Positions 26,331-34,595 of a stretch of DNA of 64,000 nucleotides are shown one piece after another. Position 1 is the first letter of the stretch. Each line of letters opens with the position of its first letter. Origin of the DNA: SIRX01 sp965213905 (GTDB lineage Bacteria; Actinomycetota; Rubrobacteria; Rubrobacterales; Rubrobacteraceae); assembly GCA_965213905.1 (NCBI GenBank), contig OZ243922.1, positions 2,480,001 through 2,544,000 of the forward strand. Reading direction: 5' to 3'. Made by a program: the position numbers and the translations under genes. The notes below the pieces were generated by a model. It ran no database searches, was not told the origin of the DNA, and was given only the letters and a program-made list of their open reading frames with translations.

Positions 26331-27827
26331 GTGAGCACTCTGCTGGAGATGCGGGCCATTACAAAAGGATTTCCGGGGGTTACCGCTCTGGATAACGTGG
26401 ACTTCGAGCTCGAAAAAGGCGAGGTGCACGTGCTGTTGGGAGAGAACGGCGCGGGCAAGAGCACGCTCATCAAGATGCTCTCCGGCGCCCACCAGCCGGA
26501 CGAAGGCAAAATTTTGGTGGACGGCGAGGAGGTGGAGATCAAATCCGCCACGGACGCCGAAAACCTGGGGATCGCCACGATCTACCAGGAGTTCAACCTC
26601 GTTCCGCAGCTTTCCGTTGCCGAAAACGTCTTTCTTGGCCGCCAGCCCCAGAGCTTCGGGTTCGTGAATCGGCGCAAGATGCGCGGCGATACGCGGGACC
26701 TGCTGGAGAGGACGAAAATTCGGGTGAATGTTGACGCGCCGGTGCAGAGCCTCGGGGTGGCCCAGCGGCAGATGGTCGAGATTACCAAAGCCCTCAGCCT
26801 GGATGCCCGAATCCTCATCATGGATGAGCCCACGGCCTCGCTCTCTGGCCAGGAAGTCGAGCGACTTTTCGAGATCATCCGAGGACTGCAGGAAGACGAT
26901 GTCGGTGTCGTATTTATCTCCCACCACCTGGAAGAAGTCACGGAGATTGGGGATCGGGTAACGGTGTTGCGGGATGGGGAGTACGTGGACCGGGTTCCGG
27001 CGAGCACGGACCACTCGGAGTTCGTGCGCCTGATGGTCGGCCGCGACATCGAAGATCAATTCCCGCGTCGTAAGCCGGAGTTGGGAGATGTGTTGCTGGA
27101 GGTAAAAAATCTCTCCCAGAAAGGAGTGCTGGAAGACATCTCCTTTGAGTTGCATGCTGGAGAGGTGGTCGGTATTGCCGGCATTGTCGGGGCTGGGAGG
27201 ACCGAGCTCGCAGAAGCTATCTTCGGATCCGAGCCGGCTGATTCAGGGGAAGTGCAGATAGGAGGCGAGAGCCTGAGGCCAGGACAACCTCGGGAGGCTA
27301 AAAACCAGGGAATTGGGTTCATTACTGAGGACCGACAGGGAGAGGGGATCGTGCCTCCGCTCTCGGTCTCGGAGAACCTGGGGTTGGCCGCACTGGAAGA
27401 CAATAGCAGTATCGGGCTGGTCAACCGCCGCAAGCAAAGACAACAAGCGGACAAAATGATCGAAGAGCTTAACATCCGCACACCGGGACCGGACCAAGAG
27501 ATTCGGTATCTCTCCGGCGGCAACCAACAGAAAGTCGTTATTGGAAAATGGCTTTTGAACGACTCGAAGGTTCTCATTATGGACGAGCCTACGCGCGGCA
27601 TAGATGTCGGGGCGAAGGTCGAAATCTACGAGTTGATGAACGAACTAACCGAGAACGGCGCCGGGATACTCATGATCTCCAGCGAGTTGCCGGAGGTGCT
27701 GGGGATGAGCGACCGCGTGCTGGTCATGAGCCAGGGGCGTCTGACCGGCGAGCTTTCCGGGGAAGAGGCGACACAGGAAGACGTTATGGAACTTGCAACC
27801 CAGCAGAAGGAGGATGCCGTTGAGTAG
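26331..27827 (+). CDS. rbsA: Ribose/sugar ABC importer, duplicated ATP-binding subunit
   Basis: 498 residues from GTG 26331 (GGTGGGAG upstream), two bases after the regulator stop. Two ATPase halves: the first has LLGENGAGKSTLIKML, Walker B LIMDEPTASL and SHHLEEV; the second has a degenerate P-loop (GIVGAGRTELAEAIFG), LSGGNQQKVVIGKWL and LIMDEPTRGIDVGAK. This asymmetry is normal for RbsA/MglA proteins. It energises uptake through the RbsC homologue whose gene overlaps it by 8 bp. Confidence 0.93.
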   Translation: MSTLLEMRAITKGFPGVTALDNVDFELEKGEVHVLLGENGAGKSTLIKMLSGAHQPDEGKILVDGEEVEIKSATDAENLGIATIYQEFNLVPQLSVAENVFLGRQPQSFGFVNRRKMRGDTRDLLERTKIRVNVDAPVQSLGVAQRQMVEITKALSLDARILIMDEPTASLSGQEVERLFEIIRGLQEDDVGVVFISHHLEEVTEIGDRVTVLRDGEYVDRVPASTDHSEFVRLMVGRDIEDQFPRRKPELGDVLLEVKNLSQKGVLEDISFELHAGEVVGIAGIVGAGRTELAEAIFGSEPADSGEVQIGGESLRPGQPREAKNQGIGFITEDRQGEGIVPPLSVSENLGLAALEDNSSIGLVNRRKQRQQADKMIEELNIRTPGPDQEIRYLSGGNQQKVVIGKWLLNDSKVLIMDEPTRGIDVGAKVEIYELMNELTENGAGILMISSELPEVLGMSDRVLVMSQGRLTGELSGEEATQEDVMELATQQKEDAVE

Positions 27828-28782
27828 CGTATTGCAGAGGATCAACCCTAGAGCGTTGCTGTCGCGCAGCGGACCGCTCGGCGGGCTCATCATCTTGTGC
27901 GTGGTCATGTCTTTTCTCTCGCCGTTCTTTCTCACGTTTAACAACCTGTTCAACGTGGGGACCCAGATCGCCGTCATCGCCATCCTGGCTTTTGGACAGA
28001 CGTTCGTGATCGTCTCCGGCGGCATAGACCTTTCCGTAGGCAGCGTGCTGGGACTCTCGGGGGTCGTCTTCGGGTGGGCAACAGCGGTTGCCGGATTGCC
28101 GCTGACGGTCGCGATCGCACTCGGCCTGGGGGCCGGGGCTGCTGCTGGTATTACAAACGGGTTGCTCATAACGCTCGGTAATCTGCCGCCGTTTATAGCG
28201 ACGTTGGCGATGCTCAGCGCGGCGCGGGGGTTGGCGCTGGTGATCTCCAACGGCCAGCCGCTCAACCCAATCCCCGAATCTATACAGACTCTGGGCACCG
28301 GGGATCTTTTCGGTTTCATACCCCTACCCGTGATCCTGATGCTCGTAATGTGGGCTTTTACTATCGGAGTATTGCGGAGCACCTATCCGGGACGTTGTAT
28401 GTATGCCATCGGCGGCAACGAGGAAGCTTCTAGGCTCTCCGGGATAAACGTCTTCAACCAAAAGCTGTTCATTTATACGCTCTCGGGATTCTTCGCGGCC
28501 GTCGCCGGGGTTTTAGCCACGGCCCGGCTCGCCTCGGCCCAGCCGCAAGCCGGCTTTACTTTCGAGCTGGACGCCATCGCGGCGGTCGTTATCGGGGGAG
28601 CCAGTCTGGCTGGCGGGGTGGGCTCCGGCACCGGAACCCTGATCGGGGCCCTAATCTTGGGCGTTTTGCGAAACGGGCTGAACTTGCTGAACGTCTCGGC
28701 GTTCTGGCAGCAAGTGGTGATAGGCGCCGTTATAGCGCTCGCGGTCATGACTGACACGCTGCGGCGGCGGCGAAAAGGATAA
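27820..28782 (+). CDS. rbsC: Ribose/sugar ABC importer permease
   Basis: 320 residues. TTG 27820 is preferred because AAGGAGG ends six bases before it; ATG 27814 is in frame but touches the Shine-Dalgarno. About nine membrane helices; family marks are GQTFVIVSGGIDLSVGSVLG, GNLPPFIATLAMLS, AIGGNEEASRLSGI and GGASLAGGVGSG. It works with RbsA and RbsB homologues encoded on either side. Confidence 0.92.
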   Translation: MSSVLQRINPRALLSRSGPLGGLIILCVVMSFLSPFFLTFNNLFNVGTQIAVIAILAFGQTFVIVSGGIDLSVGSVLGLSGVVFGWATAVAGLPLTVAIALGLGAGAAAGITNGLLITLGNLPPFIATLAMLSAARGLALVISNGQPLNPIPESIQTLGTGDLFGFIPLPVILMLVMWAFTIGVLRSTYPGRCMYAIGGNEEASRLSGINVFNQKLFIYTLSGFFAAVAGVLATARLASAQPQAGFTFELDAIAAVVIGGASLAGGVGSGTGTLIGALILGVLRNGLNLLNVSAFWQQVVIGAVIALAVMTDTLRRRRKG

Positions 28783-28807
28783 AAGAAAGGCAATGAAAGG
28801 AGATAGA

Positions 28808-29764
28808 ATGAAGCACAAAATAGCTTACTTGTTGACTATCCTAGCATTACTAATCGTTGTGGTGGGCTGCGGTAGCTCCGACAGCGGCGGCTCAGGGGAA
28901 GGTGGTCAGATAGCGCTTTCCGTTTCTACGCTGGACAACCCATTCTTCGTTGACCTGCGCGATGGTGCCCGCGAAGCTGCTGATACCACGGACTACGAGC
29001 TTGTAGTTAGCGACGCGCAGGACAATGCTTCGCAGCAGCAAAATGACATCCAGAACTTCGTAACCCAGCAAGTAGACGCCATCCTGGTAAATTCCGTGGA
29101 TACAGAGGCCATAGTTCCCGCCATAGAGCAGGCGAACAATGCTGACATTCCGGTTATAGCCCTCGACCGGGTACCCGCTGGCGGCGACCTCGTTACGGTT
29201 ATCTCTTCGGATAACGTAGCGGGTGGACGCATGGCCGGGGAAGAGCTCATAGCAGAAGTAAACTCTGGTCCGATTGCCCACCTCGAAGGTACGCCCGGCT
29301 TATCCGGCACTCGTGATCGTGGCGAGGGATTCCAAAAGGCGATCTCGGGCCAAGAAGGCGGAGAGGTCGAGGTGGTGGCGAGCCAGTCGGCGAACTTTGA
29401 CCGTGACGAAGGGCTGAACGTTATGCAGAACATCATCCAGGCGAACCCCGAACTTAAAGGAGTGTTCGCTGATAACGACGAGATGGCCCTCGGTGCAGTA
29501 CGGGCACTCGGAGACCGGGCGGGTAATGAGGTCTCCGTTGTCGGCTTCGATGCCAACGATGACGCTCTCCAGGCTATCCAAAATGGCACTATGCTAGCGA
29601 GCGTGGCGCAAAACCCGAGCCGTATTGGTGAGCTCGGCGTGGAGAAGGCGGTTGCTACCATAGAGGGAGAGAGCGTCGAAGAGGAGATACCGGTCGAGGT
29701 AGAGCTCGTTACGAAAGCAAACGTCGCGCAATTTATGGGCGGCGGTGGTACTTCCGGTGGCTGA
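28808..29764 (+). CDS. rbsB: Ribose/sugar-binding lipoprotein
   Basis: 318 residues from ATG 28808 (AAAGGAG upstream; ATG 28793 is in frame but lacks a site). Lipoprotein signal with LIVVVGCGSS (Cys near 21). Periplasmic-binding-protein type I features follow: ALSVSTLDNPFFVDLRDGA, DAILVNSVDTEAIVPAI, VIALDRVPAGG, NDEMALGAVRAL and VSVVGFDANDDAL. It delivers the sugar to the RbsC channel. The ribokinase gene overlaps its 3' end. Confidence 0.93.
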   Translation: MKHKIAYLLTILALLIVVVGCGSSDSGGSGEGGQIALSVSTLDNPFFVDLRDGAREAADTTDYELVVSDAQDNASQQQNDIQNFVTQQVDAILVNSVDTEAIVPAIEQANNADIPVIALDRVPAGGDLVTVISSDNVAGGRMAGEELIAEVNSGPIAHLEGTPGLSGTRDRGEGFQKAISGQEGGEVEVVASQSANFDRDEGLNVMQNIIQANPELKGVFADNDEMALGAVRALGDRAGNEVSVVGFDANDDALQAIQNGTMLASVAQNPSRIGELGVEKAVATIEGESVEEEIPVEVELVTKANVAQFMGGGGTSGG

Positions 29765-30662
29765 CGTTCTGGTCGTAGGCTCCATAAACCAGGACTTTCT
29801 CCTGAAGGTCGGGCAGCGTCCTAAACCGGGTGAGACCGTTACGGGCGCCGTGCTCTCGTTGCACAACGGCGGCAAGGGCGCGAACCAGGCCGCCGCCGCA
29901 GCCCTGCTCGGCGCCTCGGTGGCGATGCTGGGCCGCGTCGGGGACGATGATCTCGGGACGCCGCTGGTAGAGGCCCTGGAAGAGAAGGGCATAGACACGA
30001 GCCTCATCGAAACCGTCGAGGGTGAATCTACCGGCGCGGCGTTTATCACCCTGACCCCGGACGGTGAGAACGCCATAACGGTCGCCCCCGGGGCGAACCG
30101 GCACGTGCGGCCGGAGGACGTAGACGCTGCTTCTGATGCTATCGAGGGCGCGGAGGTCCTCGTTGCCCAGATGGAGGTGTCACCCGAGACGGTGGGCCGG
30201 GCGGTAGCGGTCGCCGACAGAAACGGAACCCGGGCCCTGGTCAACCTGGCCCCGCCGATGGAGATTCCCGAAGAGACTTTGGGGAAGCTCGACCCGCTGG
30301 TGGTGAACGAGCACGAGGCGGCTTTTTTGCTCGGTGAGAAGGTCGAGGGTGTTGACGGAGCCCTCTCGGCCGCACCGGAGCTTCTGGAGCTAGGTCCCCG
30401 CTCGGTGGTCGTAACCTTGGGTGGTGACGGGGTTGTCTATGCGGAAGGTGATGCGTCGGGGCACGTCTCTTCCCCCGAAGTAGAAGTGGTGGATACCACC
30501 GGCGCGGGTGACGCTTTCGTCGGGGCACTGGCGGTGAGGCTGGCGGATGGTTCGTCTTTGGAGAAAGCCGTCTCTTACGCGGTGCGGGCCGGGGCGGCGG
30601 CCGTTACGAAGGAGGGCGCCCAGGGTGCGCTGCCCACGCCTGAAACGGTGGAGGAGTTCTGA
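29757..30662 (+). CDS. rbsK: Ribokinase
   Basis: 301 residues from GTG 29757 (GTG 29745 is in frame). PfkB-family marks: DVLVVGSINQDFLLKVGQRP, LHNGGKGANQAAAAALLGA, and the C-terminal DTTGAGDAFVGALAV with the catalytic Asp. ALVNLAPPMEIPEE and VVTLGGDGVVY fit ribokinases. It phosphorylates imported ribose at O5. The start overlaps rbsB by 8 bp; the next gene starts within its stop. Confidence 0.92.
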   Translation: MADVLVVGSINQDFLLKVGQRPKPGETVTGAVLSLHNGGKGANQAAAAALLGASVAMLGRVGDDDLGTPLVEALEEKGIDTSLIETVEGESTGAAFITLTPDGENAITVAPGANRHVRPEDVDAASDAIEGAEVLVAQMEVSPETVGRAVAVADRNGTRALVNLAPPMEIPEETLGKLDPLVVNEHEAAFLLGEKVEGVDGALSAAPELLELGPRSVVVTLGGDGVVYAEGDASGHVSSPEVEVVDTTGAGDAFVGALAVRLADGSSLEKAVSYAVRAGAAAVTKEGAQGALPTPETVEEF

Positions 30663-31048
30663 AAAAGGGCGGCATAGTAAACGCGCGGCTCGTTTACGCC
30701 CTGGCCCGGCTGGGGCATACGGATCGGCTGGTAGTCTGCGACGCGGGGCTGCCGATCCCACCCGGGCCGGAGGTCGTGGACCTTGCGTTCCGGTTCGGGA
30801 CCCCGTCTTTCGAGACGGTTCTCGAAGGGCTTCTGGAAGAGCTGGTCGTAGAAGGTGCCACCGCTGCCGAAGAGGTGAAAGAACAAAACCCGTCGGTTCA
30901 CGATTTCATGGACTCGCGTCTATCGGACCTGGACTTCGTCTCCCACGAAGAGTTCAAGCGCATGTCGTCCGACGCCCGGCTCGTCGTCCGGACCGGGGAG
31001 GCGACGCCTTTTGCGAACGTCGTACTCCGCTGCGGGGTGCCGTTCTAA
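30659..31048 (+). CDS. rbsD: D-ribose pyranase with a CTG start
   Basis: 129 residues if read from CTG 30659, which overlaps the TGA of rbsK as CTGA. The product then begins (M)KKGGIVNARLVYALARLGH, the normal start of RbsD proteins (E. coli KKG.. at residues 2-4), with the active-site His in LGHTD and CDAGLPIP following. The next in-frame conventional start, GTG 30776, would delete this conserved third of the protein. GGAGGAG lies just upstream. RbsD converts beta-pyranose to beta-furanose ribose for ribokinase. Confidence 0.8.
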   Translation: MKKGGIVNARLVYALARLGHTDRLVVCDAGLPIPPGPEVVDLAFRFGTPSFETVLEGLLEELVVEGATAAEEVKEQNPSVHDFMDSRLSDLDFVSHEEFKRMSSDARLVVRTGEATPFANVVLRCGVPF

Positions 31049-31058
31049 ACCGCCGCGT

Positions 31059-31889
31059 CTAAGCGTTTCGGACGGCGCTGGCGAAAAAGACGGGGCCGCG
31101 GCTGATGAGCGGTTCGGGGTCGAGGCCGGTCCCCGTGAGGAGGTCCTGAACCTCGTCGGCGCCGAAGAACTGCACCCCGCCGGTCTTCAGAAAGCGTTGG
31201 AAGTAGGCGCCGCTCCTCGTTTCGGCTTCGAGGATTCCCATGATGGCGATTCGCCCGCCGGGTTCCAGTACCCTACAAGATTCCCGGAGGACCCGGGCCG
31301 GGTCGCCCAACTCGTTGAGGGTGCCGCCGCACAACAGCCCGGTGAACGAGGCGTCCGCGAAGGGCAGGTTGTCGGCGTCGGCCCGGACAAAAGACGGGCT
31401 GACGCGGGCTTTGCGGGAGCGGCGAACGGCCTCCCGAATCATCGAGGGCGAGATATCCAGCCCGATCATGTCGCCGTCGTCGCCGAGCCGTTCGGCCATG
31501 GTGCGGGTGTAGAGCCCGGCGGAGCAGCCGAGGTCTAGAAAGAGCCCGCCCCGGTCTAGTTGCACCAGGCTGGTCATCATGCGTATCTCACGCTCGTTGG
31601 TGAAGTGCTCCCCGGTCAGGAGCGAGAGCGAGTGTACGCGCCAGAGCGGCTCGTAGCCGAAACCCGCGCCGGGGAGGTAGTTGGTCAGGTTGGCGATGTT
31701 ATCGGCGCCGAGGCGGCGCCCCATCATGTCCAGGTAGCCGTTTTTTATGGTGTAGGTCTTGCCGGTCGCGGGGGAGCGGGCTTTGCCCCGGCGGATCATG
31801 CCGTTTTCCTCCGTCCCCTGGAAGTAGGCGAATCCTCGCTCGTCCGTCGGGTCGTCGCGCAGTATGGAGAGCAACTTTTTCTTGAACAT
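31059..31889 (-). CDS. Class I SAM-dependent methyltransferase (UbiE-like)
   Basis: 276 residues. Motif I is FLDLGCSAGLYTRTMAERLG, motif post-I is MIGLDISPSMIREA, then RADADNLPFADASFTGLLCGGTLNEL and CRVLEPGGRIAIMGI. An N-terminal extension of about 80 residues with RSPATGKTYTIKNGYLDMM resembles the Trm112-like zinc-less lead seen in some lipid or quinone methyltransferases. The substrate is unknown. It lies head to tail behind the flavin-reductase gene with no gap. Confidence 0.87.
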   Translation of the reverse strand: MFKKKLLSILRDDPTDERGFAYFQGTEENGMIRRGKARSPATGKTYTIKNGYLDMMGRRLGADNIANLTNYLPGAGFGYEPLWRVHSLSLLTGEHFTNEREIRMMTSLVQLDRGGLFLDLGCSAGLYTRTMAERLGDDGDMIGLDISPSMIREAVRRSRKARVSPSFVRADADNLPFADASFTGLLCGGTLNELGDPARVLRESCRVLEPGGRIAIMGILEAETRSGAYFQRFLKTGGVQFFGADEVQDLLTGTGLDPEPLISRGPVFFASAVRNA

Positions 31890-32537
31890 CTAGCGGCGCT
31901 TCCTGCGGCCTTTTATACGGCTCAACCGGGCGTCGAAACCCCGCACCGAGTCCACGAACGCCCCGGATTCTTCGGCCCGGGGGGCGGCCTGCAGGGTAGG
32001 ATAATCCCCCTCGTGGTAGACCAACGGCCACTTCCGGGTGTCACCCTGGTGCGCGGAGACCACCCTTCCCAAGAACAACTCGTGGTCGCCGCCGGGATAA
32101 ACGGTCTCCAGCTCGCACTCTACGACGGCCAGAGAACCCGCCGCGAGCGGCGCGCCGGTCACGCCGTACCCGCCGCCCAGAGACTGAACTGCCGGGAGGC
32201 CGCTGGAACGTTCGGGGGAGGCGAAGAGCCTGGAGAGCCCTTCCTGGTCCTGGGCCAAGATACTCGCCGCGAAGTACTCTACTTCTTTTATGCGGGGGCT
32301 CAGCCGGGCTTCTTTGTGGACGCTGACCAGGAATAGCGGCGGTTCGAGTGAGACCGAGAATACCGCGTTCGCCGTCATGCCCTCGGCGCTTTCCCCGTGC
32401 CCGGAAGTAACCACGGTAACGCCGGTCGGAAATAGCCGCATCGCCGCCCTCAAGGAGTCGGCGTCGGCACTTTTCGCCTTCACTTCCGCCTCCTCGTCCC
32501 GGCGCTTTTCTGTATCGTGCGGGCCGTCAACCGGCAT
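31890..32537 (-). CDS. Flavin reductase-like FMN-binding protein
   Basis: 215 residues from ATG 32537 (AGGAG upstream). The flavin-reductase fold is shown by FPTGVTVVTSG, GMTANAVFSVSLEPPLFLVSVH, YFAASILAQDQEGLSRLFA and CELETVYPGGDHELFLGRV. These enzymes supply reduced FMN to monooxygenases or act alone as NAD(P)H:flavin reductases. The charged first 30 residues are probably disordered. The downstream methyltransferase gene follows immediately, suggesting one transcript. Confidence 0.88.
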   Translation of the reverse strand: MPVDGPHDTEKRRDEEAEVKAKSADADSLRAAMRLFPTGVTVVTSGHGESAEGMTANAVFSVSLEPPLFLVSVHKEARLSPRIKEVEYFAASILAQDQEGLSRLFASPERSSGLPAVQSLGGGYGVTGAPLAAGSLAVVECELETVYPGGDHELFLGRVVSAHQGDTRKWPLVYHEGDYPTLQAAPRAEESGAFVDSVRGFDARLSRIKGRRKRR

Positions 32538-32584
32538 TCTGGTTTCTCCTGATAGTGTAAGCCGCCACTGGTGGCTTGAGGCTA

Positions 32585-33310
32585 CTACGCCCGGCGTTCT
32601 TCAACAACGTTGCTCCCCGTCCGCAAGCCCTCCGGCCACCACCGTTCGACCGTCGCGAGGTCGGCGCCGTACCAGTGGCCCAGGTGCTTGTTGTGGTAGA
32701 CGCCTTCCAAGACCTTGTGCTCCGCCCCGGGAAGGAGCGCCGCTTTCGCCGGAACCGCGCCGTCGCCAAGTACGCGGCCGTCTTCTATAAAGCGTTCGTA
32801 TCTTTTGCGCGCTTTGCGCGAGGTCTTGCGCGGGGACGAGCCGTCCACGGCGCTCCCCGCGACGGAGAGGTACTCCAGGCCGGCATCCGCGTGCAGCGCA
32901 CCGGGGAAGAGATCGTTTACGCGGTCTATGGCGGCGAGGCGCTTATCTGTGGCAACGTGGGGGGTGCCGAGCGTGATCAGGTGCGAGACCCGGCGGTGCC
33001 CGGAATACCTCCGGCCGCCGTAAGGTGGGTCCCCACCGATGTAAACCCGGCAAGCGACGCCCCCGGCAGAGTGCCCCACGAGCACCACCTTGTCCGAGTC
33101 ACTCTCCAGGAGCGCCCGGTCCACCGTGGTGGCGATGTCGAAGACCAACTGCCCGAACCCCCGGAAGTGCCCCGCAACCCAGTCCAGCGGCGTCAGCGGC
33201 ACCACGTGGACCTCTGAGCCGGAAAGTTCACGGAGGACGCCGGAAAAACCTCTGTGGTCCCGGGGCCAGGACGTAAAGCCCCCAACCACGATTATTGGTC
33301 CGTTTGTCAC
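32585..33310 (-). CDS. Lipase-like alpha/beta hydrolase (PGAP1/triacylglycerol-lipase type)
   Basis: 241 residues from GTG 33310. The lipase core is IIVVGGFTSWPRDHRGF, then VVLVGHSAGGVACRVYIGG (nucleophile Ser in GHSAG) and LITLGTPH; the probable His is in HLGHWYG near the C-terminus. An ATG at 33325 is in frame, but it lies inside a TATAAT box ending 6 nt before the GTG, so the GTG with a leaderless mRNA is favoured. The natural ester is unknown. No signal peptide. Confidence 0.83.
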   Translation of the reverse strand: MTNGPIIVVGGFTSWPRDHRGFSGVLRELSGSEVHVVPLTPLDWVAGHFRGFGQLVFDIATTVDRALLESDSDKVVLVGHSAGGVACRVYIGGDPPYGGRRYSGHRRVSHLITLGTPHVATDKRLAAIDRVNDLFPGALHADAGLEYLSVAGSAVDGSSPRKTSRKARKRYERFIEDGRVLGDGAVPAKAALLPGAEHKVLEGVYHNKHLGHWYGADLATVERWWPEGLRTGSNVVEERRA

Positions 33311-33316
33311 GCCAAA

Positions 33317-33322
33317 ATTATA
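33317..33322 (-). promoter_or_regulatory. -10 element, leaderless promoter for the lipase-like gene
   Basis: Consensus TATAAT, six bases (TTTGGC), then the GTG start. Same geometry as the marC promoter at 34453. Confidence 0.6.
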
Positions 33323-33445
33323 CATTCCCGTTCCGGGTTCCGGGCGGCACGTTTCGTTCCACGCTTTTAGGGGAAAGTTTGATGGAGTGTGGAGTGGCCG
33401 TCCTCTCCAGGGACGAAGAAAAACTCAGTGAAGGGAGACAGAAAT

Positions 33446-33808
33446 ATGTCTGAAAGCTCGTCGGTCAACGCCCAGCGGACAGAAAGTGTGCTGCTAAGTT
33501 GGTTGGGGCACCGGGTAGTCGTCAGGTATCTGGGTGGCCCTGCTGAACCTATGGACCCGGACGATGAAAAGGGAATTGCCCGCGGCCAGATGGAGGCCCG
33601 TTCTGGAATATTCCAACTACATCGTATCGGCGAGGTTGGTATAGAAGTCGGCAACTCCATTGAAGAGACTACGGAAGACCGGGTAACGCTTATACCGTGG
33701 GGTGCGATCCTCTCGCTAAGAGGCAGTACGTCGCAGGAGCGGGGAGGAACCGACGGCCGGATCTCCAAGGAGCAGATGGCCGATCTGGCCCGCAACGACC
33801 CGACCTAA
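33446..33808 (+). CDS. Small conserved-looking protein, unknown function
   Basis: 120 residues from ATG 33446 with GAAGGGAG seven bases upstream. The central part looks like a small beta barrel: SVLLSWLGHRVVVRYL, GIFQLHRIGEVGIEVG and RVTLIPWGAILSLRG, rather like an Sm- or PilZ-like strand pattern. The C-terminal 25 residues are charged. No enzyme motif or membrane segment. It is convergent with marC. Confidence 0.6.
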   Translation: MSESSSVNAQRTESVLLSWLGHRVVVRYLGGPAEPMDPDDEKGIARGQMEARSGIFQLHRIGEVGIEVGNSIEETTEDRVTLIPWGAILSLRGSTSQERGGTDGRISKEQMADLARNDPT

Positions 33809-33828
33809 GAAATCCAAATTCACCCCGA

Positions 33829-34446
33829 TCAGGAAAAGCTCGTCCTTATACCGTCGAGGACGAATTGAACGGCCAAAGCCGCGAGCAGAACGCCCAAGAC
33901 ACGGGAGAGAACGTTGGAGCCGGTCTCGCCGAAGAGACCCATAATCCGGGGCGCGAGCAGTAGAGAGGTGAGCACGAGGGCCAAAACCACCGCCAAAACC
34001 CCGAGGACCGCCGCGACCTCCAGGGTGCCGCGTCCGCCGGTGTAGAGGAGGATGCTCGTTATGGCGCCGGGGCCGGCGATCAGGGGTATGGCGAGCGGGA
34101 AGACCGAGATGTCTTCTTCGTAGGACTCTTCCTCCTGCTGGCGCACGGTGCGGGAGCGCATCCCGGACCGGCTGGCGAAGATCATGTCCAGCGCCACCAG
34201 AAACAGCAGCGCGCCGCCGGCGATCCTAAAAGCCGCGAGTTCTATGCCCAGGGCGCCGATCAAAGCCCCGCCAAAGAGCCCGAAGCCGAGGAGTATTACC
34301 GTGCCGAGCGCCGTGCCCCGGATCGCCATCTCCCTTTTTCTCTTCGCGCTATTCCCGCGGGTTAAGGCGGCGAAGATGGGTGCCAGGCCGAGCGGATCCA
34401 CCACCACTATAAGGGTTACGAACGAGTTGAAGACGAGTTCCGGCAC
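33829..34446 (-). CDS. MarC family integral membrane protein
   Basis: 205 residues from GTG 34446. Six helices with the family marks VVDPLGLAPIFAALTRG, FGLFGGALIGALGIELAAFRIAGGALLF, and FPLAIPLIAGPGAITSILL. MarC proteins are not multidrug pumps despite the name; their substrate is unsettled. The frame is open to 34572, but a TATAAT box ends 6 nt before the GTG, so the mRNA appears leaderless and the longer version is unlikely. Confidence 0.88.
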   Translation of the reverse strand: MPELVFNSFVTLIVVVDPLGLAPIFAALTRGNSAKRKREMAIRGTALGTVILLGFGLFGGALIGALGIELAAFRIAGGALLFLVALDMIFASRSGMRSRTVRQQEEESYEEDISVFPLAIPLIAGPGAITSILLYTGGRGTLEVAAVLGVLAVVLALVLTSLLLAPRIMGLFGETGSNVLSRVLGVLLAALAVQFVLDGIRTSFS

Positions 34447-34452
34447 GCCCGA

Positions 34453-34458
34453 ATTATA
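34453..34458 (-). promoter_or_regulatory. -10 element, leaderless promoter for marC-family gene
   Basis: Consensus TATAAT followed by six bases (TCGGGC) and the GTG start codon, with no Shine-Dalgarno. Confidence 0.6.
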
Positions 34459-34595
34459 CGCACCGGCATACGCGCCGGCGGACGGCTTTCCTTGGGGGTA
34501 AGATGCCAACCGGGAAAGCCGCCCGTTTCGTACGGACCACTTTCCGGGCAAGAACACCACCTTGAGTGTCAAAGATCAACGAGGAGAGTGGCCTA

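Noticed and set aside
25596..27155. 519-codon reverse frame across lacI and rbsA
   Set aside because: Antisense shadow: low-complexity Ser/Thr/Pro composition and no motifs, while both forward genes are well-defined families.
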